Shown here piece by piece: positions 13,059 to 24,679 of a DNA stretch of 64,000 nucleotides. The stretch comes from Nageia nagi (taxonomy: Eukaryota; Pinophyta), in assembly GCA_050084985.1 (NCBI GenBank), contig JBITNC010000001.1, positions 135,222,001 through 135,286,000 of the forward strand, given 5' to 3'. The notes beneath the pieces were generated by a model. That model was given only the letters and a program-made list of their open reading frames with translations. It was not told the DNA's origin and made no database searches. How positions within the stretch are numbered: position 1 is the stretch's first letter; the number at the start of each line of letters is the position of its first letter. Position numbers and translations under genes: made by a program.

Positions 13059-14588
13059 CTAGTTTGTCCTTTGGTCCATATTCTCGATGAATGCCTCCAA
13101 GTTTTCAAAGGAAGAACCTCCGCCCATCACCGCCTTTGCTGCCGCCTGCTTCAGTTTCCACGCGTTTTTCCTGGCGTTTATTCCTTCGTCGCTTTGCATC
13201 AATCTTCTCACTGCGCTTTCCACCTCCTCCCTTCTCACTAATCTCTCATCGTCCACGTCCAACTCATTGAAATCCATCCCAACCTTCCAAACGTTTTTGG
13301 CAAATCTGCAGTTGAGAGATTGGTCGCCAAAATATGGCCAACCCAACATTGGTACTCCCATGCTCATGCTCTCCAGCGTTGAATTCCATCCACTGTGAGT
13401 CAGAAATCCTCCCACAGAAGGGTGCGAAAGCACCTTCATCTGCGGTGCCCAACTCACAAACAGTGCTCGATCCTTAGTTCGTTGATTGAAATCCTCCGGC
13501 AAAGCAGCAGATTCTCCATGAGCCAGATCTGAACGGAGTACCCACAGGAAGGGCTGCCCGCTTGCTTCCAGCCCCAACGCCATTTCTTCTAACTGCTGTT
13601 GGGACTTGACCGCCAGACTGCCAAAGGAAACGTACACAACAGAACCCAGAGGGTGCGTGTCAAGCCACTTCAGACAGCTCTCGTCTTCCTCCCACATACT
13701 GCTTTGGACGGATTCATTTGTTCCTAGTAAGAAACCGGGCAGAAATACAGGACCTATGGCTACTGCTGGGCACCCGTTCACGGAAAGCGCCGCTGCGGCT
13801 TCGCTCCCTTCTAGTTCTTCAAAGGTGTTGATGAGGACATAGTCAACCCCTTTATTCGCCATTTCAGATTCATACAGAAGGCACTTGAACAGGAGTCCTG
13901 ATGCGTGCTGTTCACGGTATTGGGATATTATATCGCTGGGCAATAACGGTGGTATATTCCCCGGGAGAATCCGGATCAGTCTGTCCCTAGAGTTCTTAAC
14001 ATCTGAAAGCATAAGAATCAGTTCATATATTGATATGGATTAAAATGGTGCCAAAATTTACAGGTACTATAAATTACCTTTCACTGGAATGTGTCCCTCG
14101 GAAAGTAGCAAATGAGCGTGTTTCTGTGAGATGGAGGCGGCGGCGCAAAGCGGCCAGAAGAGAACCCTTGGCAGTCCCATATTGGCTGCCACGGAGTACG
14201 TGCAGGACATGAAAGCGTCGGAGATGATGCATGTGATGGGAGGAATGGTGCGTTCCTCCACAGCAGACCGTAAAACCATCTCCAAGGTGAACGGCCCACA
14301 GTGCTGCAATGCTGCAAATAGTTCGTCCAGATGGTTTGTCCGACCGTGCGCAGCGGGCAAGCCGTCTGGAAAAGTCAAAAATCGGAAATTGGAACGCCCA
14401 GAAGCATGGTCTGTAGATCCAAAAATGCGTTTTTCACTCCATTCAGTGTTGAGGAAGGTGATGAAATGAAATCCTCTAGAAAGAAGAAGCTCAGAGAAAG
14501 CGATTAGAGCCTTAACGTGACCCTGCGCAGGAAACGGCACCACAACGGCATGCAGAGTATGTGTATGAATGTCTGGTTGGTTCGCCAT
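13059..14588 (-). CDS. UDP-glycosyltransferase, plant family 1 (UGT85-like), two exons
   Basis: Exon 1 is 14588-14078 and exon 2 is 14002-13059. Joined, they encode 484 residues, a normal length for plant UGTs. The N-terminal domain has AVVVPFPAQGHV, with His24 as the expected catalytic base, and Asp124 (IISDAF) as its likely partner. The C-terminal domain carries a full 44-residue PSPG sugar-donor box at residues 355-398. It runs from WAPQMKVLSHPSVGGF through HSGWNSTLES to YFGDQ; the final Gln is usual in enzymes using UDP-glucose. There is no signal peptide or membrane segment, so a soluble cytosolic enzyme is expected. The family glycosylates small acceptors such as phenolics, terpenoids or hormones; the acceptor cannot be read from sequence. 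The segment FLNTEWSEKRIF and the FPDGLP motif resemble group G (UGT85). The start codon is the first ATG after the TATA box. No stop or frameshift breaks the frame. A shortened relative lies at 20866-21291. Confidence 0.93.
14003..14077 (-). other. 75-nt phase 1 intron of the UGT gene
   Basis: On the minus strand the donor reads AAAG|GTAATTTATAG and the acceptor TATGCTTTCAG|ATG. Splicing creates an Asp codon (residue 171) across the junction, in phase 1. Without splicing, exon 1 runs into a TAG three codons past the junction. A branch-point-like CTGAT lies about 24 bases before the acceptor. A single phase 1 intron in this general area is common in plant UGT genes. Confidence 0.9.
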
Positions 14589-14684
14589 TGTGTATGAATG
14601 CGTCTGGTAGTGATATGCTTACTATAAGCTTTCACACCGACTCTGGATATCGACTCTGGATATGTACGTAAAAGAGATCAGAAT

Positions 14685-14738
14685 TATTTATACAATTCCA
14701 AGAACGAACACTAACAGATTTGCATTGAAGGGTAGAAT
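14685..14738 (-). promoter_or_regulatory. UGT promoter: TATA box and conserved upstream block
   Basis: TATAAATA reads on the minus strand at 14692-14685, about 97 bases upstream of the ATG. Immediately upstream, at 14738-14704, is a block of about 35 bases containing CTACCCTTCAATGCAAAT and TGTTA. It closely matches 20702-20736 upstream of the truncated UGT relative. It is probably part of the ancestral core or proximal promoter. Confidence 0.7.
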
Positions 14739-14903
14739 TTAAACGGCAGATGGTACCTAATGGTTAGGTTAAGTACTTTACATGTAGAATTTTTTATTAA
14801 TCCTTTAATCATTCCCTAAAATATGAATTCATTGTTACATCGCCTTTTGGCTTTTAGAAAGCTAAATACTAATTAAGCTCACTTGTTGGTTGGGACGTTG
14901 ACG

Positions 14904-15420
14904 AATTGTTGTAGACTACAGGGTATGATTTCTATTAATCAATCTTATAGATATGTTATAAAGGTAAAGTTTATATAGGATACAAGACATTGAAGAAGAG
15001 TTCTATTTACAGAATGTAGAGCACTCTTAATAAAAAGAGGATATCTGAGACAGAGACGTTAGGCTGTAGAAGATTGCATGGTAGGGTCGGTTTCCATATT
15101 GGAAGTGGAATCTTCTTGACAGGTGGACCTGCATATTTGGGTGAGGTTCTTTCATAGGGGATGATTTTAGGAAGAAATAAGCAACGTCGAGTTGTTAGTT
15201 GCCAGTAAGCAGTTGTTCCTTGTTTAAAAGACTCTTAATATGTTGTCTATGTTCCTTTCAAGAGAGTTCAGATGCCGATATGGTTGGATGGTACGGTCAA
15301 ATGCTGTTAACATTTTAAGAATTTGTTCTTTATTCTATGAATGAGACTTCGTGTATTAAAGGTTCTTTTATAAAATTTAATTTTGAGTTTTGGATTATCA
15401 AACTATAAGTCATAAACAAT
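14904..15420 (-). repeat. Possible solo LTR remnant
   Basis: From about 14904 the sequence (TGTTGTAGACTACAGG, then a TTTATATAGGATACAAGAC segment) has the look of a minus-strand copia LTR, where this segment reads as a TATA region. No internal domain, paired LTR or target duplication was found. The edges are guesses. Confidence 0.25.
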
Positions 15421-15579
15421 AAAAACATTGAAACAAATGCAGAGGACAAGATCATCCTTCCTGATTTTTAAAGGTATATTTTAGATACAATGTGATTCTT
15501 AAAATATCTTCAAAATTATTACCACATTTATGAAGGTTCATTGTAATTCTTAAAGAACCTTAGAAGATTCTTACAATAT

Positions 15580-15840
15580 TTTTTTTTGTTGGATAAATCA
15601 TCCGTTGGGGAATAAATTTGTGTCTTTGATACAGGGATCGATTGGTTATCTTAGGCTTCGAGCCTACAACTAAGGGGCATCCACACTATCAAAATCCACT
15701 GTAGGTATGATCCCCACCTCATCCACACCTACCATCATTCGATAAGGTTTTAACTATTTCCAGTCACTAGAGGTGGGACTGGAACTTGGGTCTCTTGCAC
15801 TCAAGGGGTAAATTTTCACTTACCCTTATTTTCCCAACTC
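15580..15840 (-). repeat. Possible SINE-like insertion
   Basis: Read on the minus strand, the segment contains AAGTTCCAGTCCCACC near 15783-15768. This resembles a pol III B box (GTTCGAATCCC) with two changes. The segment ends in an A-rich tail (T run at 15580-15590 on the plus strand). No clear A box or target duplication was found. Confidence 0.3.
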
Positions 15841-17534
15841 ATAATGATTCAACATATTTCTTAGGGGCTTAATTTCCAAGATAATAATGAGATATTCCTT
15901 CATGTACTTTTGTATCCTATTTTCATTTTATTTTTGTTCTATATTACTCTATTATTTACAATTATCTATTGTACATTATCACACATAACATAATATATTA
16001 ATTAATTAAGTTTTATTAGTTGATTAATTTACACAATGCATATTAGTGAATAGAACATTTTACAACCTTTTACAATTACGAATTGTATGTTTTGCATATT
16101 GCTATCTTAGAATCCTTATTTCCAATTCTTAAGAAATTTAGATGCTTAAAAGGAAAAGATCTTGTGCCTCATAGGAGGATTGCATTGAAGGCTAAGATAG
16201 TGGATTTTGTTATTGTTATTAAGTAACATTTGAATGAGATTAAATACAAAAATCCTATGATTGAAACTCATGAAGAAGAGGATGACAGATAAATTTATTC
16301 CCAAATATCATCAAGATTTGATGCCTTGAATTTTATAAGAATATTAAAATCTACTTTTTGCATGATTAATAATAATTTTATGATATGTTATTATTGAATA
16401 ATGATATCTAATTACATATATTGTAAAGAAAAGATTTCATACATAATGAAACATCTTCTTTCCCTTAACTTCCTTCCTCACACTTCACTTCTTTCACCAT
16501 TACATCCCAACATGTCATAGATCACACTTTATAATAAAAATCAACCTTTAATAGACTTAGCTTATCATCAATGTGCCTATAATAAATTATAATATATTTT
16601 TCCCTTCAAATCCTTAGAATATTCAAAACACTATAGTGATTCCTAAAATAATGATATATATTTTTTATTTCTTTTATAATACAATCTACTTCTTCTCTTG
16701 ATTAATCCTTTATTAGTAACATCAATAGCCCTCTATTAATGCATCTATCATCTTTTAACTTTCACTCCACTTAGGATCATGTTTATCCTAGATCTTACAT
16801 TATTGAACTCTCGCAAATGATAACGTTGCTTCAATATAATTATCCTATGTACATAAGTAAACTATCAATACCTAGTTATATCTTTTCACCTCTCTCTATA
16901 CATAAGCCATCATTAGTTGTTGAATAAAATATAACCTTCATATATCTTAAAATTATGAATCTTCATTAGTAAGAGAGATCCTATCTATCATGTTAGGCAA
17001 TTTAAGGGAATACTTATGGGATTTTTTACATCATGATAATAATAAATCCAAAAAAGGAAATGCAAGAATTAACTCATTTGATGCAATTTAATACTTATAT
17101 CAATCACAAGAAAGCTCTAGTATAATATGCTTTCCTTTATAAACATATTTGGTATAGTTTCAAGATTAGAAATGCCAAAAACTAACCCTTGTTGAACTAA
17201 AAGCTATAAAATATATATTTAATTAAATTTAAATCATTTTATTATTAATGTTATTAACAAACTAATCATGAGTTAATACTACAAATGCAAAAATTTTCAT
17301 TGCAAGTTTATTTTTCAATAGAAGAAGTTTATATTGGTGCATTTATGCAACTCTCTTTGTCAAAAGTATCATGAATATTTATATAAATATGATGTTTATT
17401 TAGAAATCAATACACTAGAATCGGGCTTTAGGGGTGGTTGATTTGTAACACATTTTTTTAGGATAGTCTTCAAATGCCTAAATTTTTAGACTTAGTCAAA
17501 GTTTTGTTGGGCAATTTTTAGTCAAAGATTTAAT
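15841..17534. other. AT-rich region, nothing recognised
   Basis: No ORF of note, no repeat structure and no RNA gene seen on either strand. Confidence 0.5.
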
Positions 17535-17929
17535 CAAAATTTTATGTACTCATCTCATGCATAAAGTTACTATGATACATATTCTATATTTATCTTTTAC
17601 ATAAGATACTATGTTGCATTATTCAGCATGCTATGTCTTAAATGTAAATATACTACATAGGATTGGGTTTTAGTCTAGTAGCTAGAAAGTCATTAACCTT
17701 TTAGGTTGAATAGAGAAGAACCCTTTAAACTATATACTTCTAAAACCTAGTAAAATGGATGAATATCGAATGAAACCATTACGTTTGACTTAAACTAACG
17801 AATGCAAATAATCTGGAACATTGTTTAATGTTTTAGTATCTATTTTTGGTTTATATCAATATTTATCTAGAAATTATATATTATGGAGCAATGGAACATA
17901 TAAAATATTGTAGAAAATATAAACACAGA

Positions 17930-17992
17930 AAATGCATAAACAAGAGAGACACAGATATACGTGGTTCACCCAGTTTGGGCTACATCCACATC
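17930..17992. repeat. Dispersed LTR-type motif, copy 2
   Basis: ACGTGGTTCACCCAGTTTGG followed by GCTACATCCAC. Same layout and polarity as the copy at 11195-11260. Confidence 0.5.
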
Positions 17993-18282
17993 GAACAACC
18001 AGTCCTTCCTTTCTATTATCTAGCAAAATGAAGAGATACAACCTACAGCAGATCCGCTGTAATATCCTCTATTTTCTCTCACATCTCACATCTCTGTTTC
18101 TCACTCACCAATCATGTCTATTACAATGCCCTTATACAAAGAGAGGGGTTACCATTTAGGGCAAAAAGAAACCCTAAACTAAACATAAGTTCTATTATCA
18201 GATCATCCGCTTAATGAATGGCCCAGATTGACTAGAAATTACTATACTTTTACAAGATGATTTTACATCTATTTTTAGCTTC

Positions 18283-18425
18283 GGGGGTGCTACCCCTGAA
18301 CCCCCGTCGTGGGACTGCTGGCCCCTGGACCCCCCAATCGAGGGGGATGGTCCCCCCTAAATCCCTACAGGGGGGACAAGTCCCCCCTGCAACCCCCCTA
18401 CGTGGAGGGGTGTACAAACTTCCTG
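18283..18425. repeat. GC-rich array of short G-run/C-run hairpins
   Basis: About 140 bases of very high GC in otherwise AT-rich DNA. It contains at least four degenerate units, each a run of 4-6 G, a short loop and a run of 4-6 C (for example GGGGGATGGTCCCCCC and GGGGGGACAAGTCCCCCC). Each could fold into a short stable stem. Two opposed ORFs (18250-18501 minus, 18257-18439 plus) are only a result of this composition. Confidence 0.8.
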
Positions 18426-19312
18426 GGGTATACATCTGACTAAAAATAAAGAACTCTGAACAATCATGCTCCACACACAATAATCTTACACATACATACA
18501 TTGTATTTTATATGGTATTATGGTTGAAATTTGATACATGAATTGTATATGAATAACTCCTCTTACTAAGATATATTATATCTCACCATGCATATATCTA
18601 TTTTCCTAAGATAGGTCCAGATGTAACAGTTAAGAGATGAATTTAGTTATGGTTTAAATGATGTTGTAGTAGAGTATTTGATTGTTGTAAAATTTTAAAT
18701 TTGAATAGGATTTTATTTTAGTTACTGTATTAGTCCTTTATATAAAAATGAGAATTTGGCCAAGACATGTATTGTGTACTATCATAAATATCCCAACTCT
18801 ATTTTAAAAGGTGATTTTGATGTTATTACTTTAATGAAACAAAGTTTATTTCTATCTGTTGTTGAATAGTTCTGTAATCTTTAGTTGTCAACATAAGTTT
18901 GGATATATATATATATATATAGACATGTTAAGTTAGATTCAATTGAGTGATATTTTGAGAATACCTTTGTATATTCAATAATTATCATAAGTAGATTTCT
19001 GGTCTTCAAATTGTATTATTTTTTTATTAAAATTTGTTCAGATGAGACAATGAACTTAGATTGTGTAAACAAAGTTTATAGATTAAAAGCCTTATACAAT
19101 GGTCATATATGAGTAGATATCTGAGTTGAGAAATTATGTGAGTATGACTAATTCCAATTGATTATCGAAGGACTATTTTGTTTTATAGGACTAGTTTATA
19201 AAAAAAAAAGTAGTAGATAAATTTAACCATTTCAATTTCTTATAATTTAAGATTTGTATGAATGAATGAAATGGGAATATCCTATTAGGATGGGTACAAT
19301 CTATTTGAAACC

Positions 19313-20701
19313 TTTTGTTTAATTTTAAACATAGGAGAAACAAGTATTGAGTTTTAGAAGCAGTTAAAATTAAAAGTCTAGTTAAGGCTAGAAGTTTAAA
19401 TAGTAAAAGTTGATAAGCATCAATATTTATGAGAGAAATAAATATACTCATCAAATCACATTTAATATGGGTATCAAACAACTAGTTTTACTTGAAACTG
19501 AGTAGAGTTTACTAAAGTCAAAGGAAAAGGCTAAACTCGAATACTACTTAGAATTGATTGAAATGTTAAAGGACTTGTATTTGGATAGTAAGTTTATACT
19601 TAACTTTGGAACAAAATTTGAGTATAAATCTCTTATTTTAAACCTATAGAAAAGGTTATAAATCTCCAACCTGTATAGGAAGGAAAAAATTATAAAAGGT
19701 TAACATTATGAGAAATTTTGTAAAATGGTTCCAAAATAATGGAATAATGAAAATAAAACCATAGATGGACTCAAATATGAGTATTGAGAATGTGTAGGAA
19801 AGAATATGGTTTTGAAAAGTTTATGGTGTCCACTACCTTTAATGGTAAAATGAACTTTAGTCCTAACGTAGTGAAATATTTATATTGTATGCATTTATCA
19901 AAGCAAAGGTAAATTAACAAAAAAAATAAAAATGTTAACTTTTATGATAAATAAAAATGTTAACCTTTATGATTAATTAGGTTTTAGAATGATGTTGTCT
20001 AAATTCGATTAGTCGGTATCTTACAAATAGATAACATAGTATAATATAAATGATATGAGTAATGGATAATTATAATATTTAAGGCAATATAGCATAAAAT
20101 ATGCAAAAACAATGATGAAAAGAAGATGTGATTAATAAGTTTAACATTTTGTACCAAATATTTCTATTCTCCCTAAACATTGTGCAGTGATCCTTAAAGA
20201 TGGTTTAAGAATCTTGATGGATATTCAAGAACATTAAATTTTCTTTATGAATAGCTTTAAAAATCATAATGAATGTTTAAGAATAATTCACCAATTTCTT
20301 AATAACTTTTTTAATGATTCAAAATTAATAAAATCAATTTTTTTTTTGATAATAAAATCTCCTTAATAATAATAATCGAATCCCATCAATCAAATAATAC
20401 ATCTCAATAATTGAAAATAGATTTTACCATGTATTGAAAATAAATGACAAAAATCATAAAATAATCCAATAGAAAATATTTAAAAAAGTAGCAAAGAGTC
20501 GCAAAGAAAAAATAGACTAAACCCTCAACAACTGTAATAAAAAATGTCAAAGATATATATAAAACACAAAATGATAATTAAAATAATCATTGCAGCGTTT
20601 TCAGTAAGCTATCATCACGTTACGCAATATCTATAACTGAGATCTATTATTGCTTTAGCTTTTCTAAAAGGTTATGGGACCCCTCAATATTCTATAGCCT
20701 T
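19313..20701. other. AT-rich region, nothing recognised
   Basis: Open stretches are short and show no domain. The last 100 bases lead into the promoter of the UGT relative. Confidence 0.5.
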
Positions 20702-20783
20702 AAATCTACCCTTCAACGCAAATGTGTTATTTTTCGCCTTTGGAATTATAGGCTATGTAACTCCAACCTTTCTCGTATAAATA
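20702..20783 (+). promoter_or_regulatory. Promoter of the truncated UGT: conserved block and TATA box
   Basis: Positions 20702-20736 (AATCTACCCTTCAACGCAAA and following) match the block upstream of the intact UGT. TATAAATA is at 20776-20783, about 83-90 bases before the ATG, close to the spacing at the intact gene. Core promoter features therefore survive. Confidence 0.65.
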
Positions 20784-20865
20784 AGTCCTTTTCTTACGCA
20801 TCAACATCCATTCTCTGTAAGACTCAAGTTACCACAAAACTACGCGAAAGAGGCCCGCAGTAACA

Positions 20866-21291
20866 ATGGCGAACCACGCAGAGGTTCGAACACATACTTT
20901 GCATGCGGTGGTGGTGCCGTTTCCTGCTCACAATGGATGGAATTCGACACGGGAAAGCATGAGCATGGGAGTACCCATGTTAGGTTGGCCGTTTTACGCT
21001 GACCAATCTCTCAATTGCAGATTTGCAAAAGAGGTTTGGAAGGTTGAAATTGAATTCGGTGAGCTGAACGTGGACGATGACAGATTGGTGACAAGGGAAG
21101 AGGTGGAGAGTGCAGTAAGTAGATTGATGCAAAGTGACGAAGGAAAGGAGAGCAGGAAAACCGCCTCGAAACTGAAGGAGGCGGCAGATAAGGCGGTGAT
21201 GGGCGGAGGTTCTTCCTTGGAGAACTTGGAGGCATTCATCCAGGATATGCGCCAAAGGCCAAACTACGGTCCTCGCGAACGTTCGCTCTAA
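20866..21291 (+). pseudogene. UGT relative shortened by a large in-frame deletion (141 codons)
   Basis: The first 21 residues (MANHAEVRTHTLHAVVVPFP and Ala) match the N terminus of the intact UGT. The frame then jumps to HNGWNSTRESMSMGVPMLGW, the second half of the PSPG box, and continues to the C terminus (ENLEAFIQDM) with eight or so extra residues. About 350 residues are missing, including the catalytic Asp, the acceptor-binding region, the first half of the PSPG box and the intron position. The intact gene has a TCAC at both deletion edges, so joining at a short homology is likely. The remainder is in frame with no stop and has a TATA box. It might be transcribed, but it cannot be a glycosyltransferase. 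Confidence 0.88.
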
Positions 21292-22201
21292 CAATCAACG
21301 AGAGGCCATTTCTTTTTACATTTCAGATATAAGAAATCAAATGCAACTGCTTGCTCATGATCAGTATGGTATTTGTATGCTTAAAAGTAATTCTTCGCCT
21401 GTAAGCTTACCCATGTGAAACGAAATTCATTTTACAAATAAGAGAGAAGTAGAATAATGTATAATTTAACAAGTTAATTACTTTTATTGTGATTTATATA
21501 TTTATATCTATAATGTATAGCAGTCGAATCCTCCATGTGGATGGTTAATAGACTATCGAACATTGTCTAGGGTTACTCCATAATGTTCTTGGAAGAAACA
21601 CATTCGTTTGTGTTCCCAAGGATTTCATGTCAAATCATAACCTCAATCTGTAGTGATTTCCTCATCATTCTTCTAATAGGGCTGTAGTGGAGGGAGCTTT
21701 GCTATCGATGTTTCTCGAAATCATGGTTTTTAGAAGGGGTTATTTCGCCAAGTTTTCTTTTCACAATAAATTATTTTTCATGAATCATGGGTACTTCCTC
21801 ATTAAGAGGCAAATTTGCTATGCATCATGGGTGGTTCGTTATCCTTTTTTGTTTACCATCTTAGAAATGAGCCACCTCTATTTGAAGGTGTTTTGATGTT
21901 TACATTCGAGGCGATTGGGGAATCTCATTGGTGGTGTATCGGTGGAGTTTTGGCTATGGTATGGGTTCGTTATTGTGTATGATTTTTATCCCTAACTAGA
22001 GCTTTTCATTGGTTCGCTTTCCATTTACTTGTAAGTGGGATTCTTTATGCTTGTCCATTTCCAAAATGTTACCTAAAACACCCTATTGCATATATTTCAT
22101 TCTATTGCATTTGGTTACCGAGTAGAGTATTTCATTATGGCATAGTCATTGTTTGAAACAAGATTACCCTCGTTGCCTTGTCTGCTATTCTGATGGAAAA
22201 T
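21292..22201. other. Region between truncated UGT and duplication copy 2, nothing recognised
   Basis: It contains the 3' flank of the truncated UGT. A 69-codon open stretch at 21687-21896 has no recognisable domain and is probably chance. Confidence 0.5.
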
Positions 22202-22813
22202 TTTATGTACTCATCTCATGCATAAAGTTACTATGATACATATTCTGTATTTATCTTTTGCATAAGATACTATGTTGCATTGTTCAGCATGATGGGTCTT
22301 TAATGGAAATATACTACATAGGGTTGGGTTTTAGTCTAGTAGCTAGAAAGTCATTAACCTTTTAGGTTGAATACAAAAGAACCCTTTAAACTATATACTT
22401 CTAAAACCTAGTAAAATGGATATATAGACATGTTAAGTTAGATTCGACTGAGTGATAATTTGAGAATACCTCTGTGTATGCAATAATTATCATAAGTAGA
22501 TTTTTGGTCTTCAAATTGTATTAATTTGTTACTAAAATTTGTTAAGATTAGATAATGAACTTAGATTATGTAAAAAAAGTTTATAGATTAAAAGCTTGAT
22601 ACAATGGCCATATATGAGTAGATATCTGAGTTAAGAAATTATGTGAGTACGACTAATTCCAATTGATTATCGAAGGACTATTTTCTTTTATAGGACTAGT
22701 TTATCAAAAATAGTAGTAGATAAATTTAACCATTTCAAGTTCTTATAATTTAAGATTTGTATGAATGAATAAAAATGGGAATATCCTATTAGGATAGGTA
22801 CAATCTATTTGAT
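22202..22813. repeat. Local duplication, copy 2 (uninterrupted)
   Basis: Matches 17535-17760 joined to about 18905-19312. The two parts meet at AAAATGGATATATAGACATG near 22411-22431, with a single TGGAT. The match to copy 1 ends at about 22813, where the sequences diverge abruptly after CAATCTATTTGA. Confidence 0.9.
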
Positions 22814-22945
22814 CTTTTTTCTAGCTCCTCTTAGAGCCCCTAGAGTCCACATCAAATGATTGAACCTTGGGATGTCTACAACGATCACCTAAGGTTTTGA
22901 ATTCTAATCCCTACATTCGATGTGTGAGATGGATGTATGTATTAT
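22814..22945 (+). repeat. Possible SINE-like segment
   Basis: It starts exactly where duplication copy 2 ends. It contains GGTTTTGAATTCTAATCCC, loosely like a pol III B box, and ends at a T run (22949-22956). No target duplication was established. Confidence 0.25.
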
Positions 22946-23165
22946 ATATTTTTTTTAATATTTATATTTAATATATATGTTTTTTACTTATAATTTATAA
23001 ATAAAATTTAATATTTTATTTAAAATTTATATTCAAATTTTATATTGAAAATTTATATTAAAAATTTAATATTTAAAATTTTAATTTAAAATTTAGAGTT
23101 ATACTTAAAAATTATAATTTATATTTAAAATTTAAAATTATATATAACATTTATATTTTAAATTA
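22946..23165. repeat. AT-only low-complexity tract
   Basis: Almost pure A and T built from overlapping TTTAAA, ATTTAT and AATTTA words. No feature beyond composition. Confidence 0.85.
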
Positions 23166-24126
23166 ATCTAATAGTGTTAGATTAACATTTATAATGTAAT
23201 CATTTATTTGAAATATAAAATCCCTTATAAATGCTACTTAATATTTAAATCTGTATTTCGATGAAATATAAAAAATACCCTTATAATTTTCTAGTCCAAA
23301 CTATTAGTCACATCTATACATCACCAAATCAAATCTACAAACATAGTTCAACTTAGTTGCTTGTTAGAGTTTTTCACGTTGTCCCATGGTCAAGGATTTT
23401 CACATCAACCGTTTCTAGTAGAAGGCATGCCATAAGAGCATGCATCACTAAGCATATCCTTTTCTATTTAGAAATGCCTAAAATTTGAATGTTGGGGTCA
23501 CATTACAATGGTAGTTCAAGATACAATGACTTCCTTTAGATCTCTCTATCTCTCTCTCTCATATTATTCTTTGTTCAATATTGTCTAAGCTTATTCTTAG
23601 ATAAGAAATTAGGTGTTGTGTTTTGGAAAAGAGATGGAGGCATGTCAAGGCTTATTTGTATATTCTTAAGCTTTATCCCTATCAAATTGTTTGAGGTGTG
23701 GGTTTGGTAATGTGGGAGTGTTTTAGTGTAGGTAGTGGTGATCGAGGAATTGGTGATGTTTGTTATGTGGAGGAGGAAGCCAAGGGTGTGGATAGTTACA
23801 TGGGTTCCTCTACTATTCATAGTTATAAATGCATTTCTAATGGCATTATTGTAATCTACATCATTCATTAGATTCATAATTTATGTCTAAAGAAGAATAA
23901 CAAAAAGCAAAGGTATCCTAGTACAAATAAGTGGGGTGGTAGGATGAAGGTATCCTTAATTCATAATCAATTGGTTACATATTGATCTTGCTATTTCTTG
24001 ATTCTCATGTTCAATTTCCATCAACCTTGACATACATTGTACTACCTATACAATTGTCCCATAGACCACTCTTGAAATCCTATGGACATTAATTACACCA
24101 TAGGTGTTTGCTTTGAGCCAACATTG
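23166..24126. other. No gene recognised
   Basis: A 100-codon open stretch on the minus strand (23575-23877) has threonine- and asparagine-rich composition, no motif and no promoter. I treat it as chance. Confidence 0.4.
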
Positions 24127-24196
24127 TTGAGGGCCAACTAGATATGCTAATTGTTGAGGGTTGGCCAACATATCTACATATCTAGTTGGTCCTCAA
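24127..24196. repeat. 20-bp inverted repeat (hairpin)
   Basis: The arms 24127-24146 and 24177-24196 are complementary with one mismatch, around a 30-base loop. A third, direct, copy of the core (GGGCCAACTAAATATG) follows at about 24220-24235. Confidence 0.75.
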
Positions 24197-24679
24197 TAAT
24201 TAGATATGTTAATTTTTAAGGGCCAACTAAATATGTTGGCTAACTATATAACATAAAAGTTGTAAATAAGGAGATATGCTATCTTACATCAAAGTTATAA
24301 ATAGGGAGACACACTATCTAATCTCAAAAGATAATGTTGTATAACCATAAATGTTTAGGAGAAACACACTATGTTTAGGAGAGACTTGCATTTATTCCCA
24401 ATATTTTATGAGGTTAATATTAACCTTATTACAATACAACTAGCTTCATATATTTTACACAAATAATAGATAATCAAAATAAAAGAACTACAAATATGTA
24501 CTTAAATCTTGATGAACCTCTAATAATTTTAAGAAATGCAATGCAAGATACAAGCACAAAAATTGACAAAATGTCTTAGAACTATAAATTTCAAATTGAA
24601 GATGACATGATTTTCCATGTTAAAAGCTAACATATACATTTAAAACTAACAAAGGTTACGAATTATTATTGCTGAGGGA

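Larger units (their letters stand above)
17761..18899. other. 1.14 kb segment present only in copy 1, flanked by TGGAT repeats
   Basis: The segment is bounded by TGGAT at 17756-17760 and 18900-18904, while copy 2 has a single TGGAT at this point. This fits an insertion with a 5-bp target duplication, or a deletion from copy 2 between direct repeats. The ends show no TG...CA and no terminal inverted repeats. Inside are an LTR-type motif (17930-17992) and a GC-rich hairpin array (18283-18425). The rest is AT-rich. No coding capacity was recognised. Confidence 0.7.
17535..19312. repeat. Local duplication, copy 1 (split by an insertion)
   Basis: The parts 17535-17760 and about 18905-19312 match 22202-22813 almost base for base. 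Examples are CTCATCTCATGCATAAAGTT near the start and GGGAATATCCTATTAGGAT near the end. Copy 1 has an extra 1.14 kb (17761-18899) in its middle. Neither part holds a gene. Confidence 0.9.

Noticed and set aside
13087-14469. Plus-strand ORFs of 60-112 codons over the UGT gene
   Set aside because: They mirror the coding strand of a well-supported UGT, a known effect of GC-richer coding DNA.
18250-18501. Overlapping Pro/Gly/Arg-rich ORFs on both strands
   Set aside because: Product of the GC hairpin array; no domain on either strand.
23575-23877. 100-codon minus-strand ORF
   Set aside because: Biased composition, no recognisable motif, no promoter or neighbouring gene.
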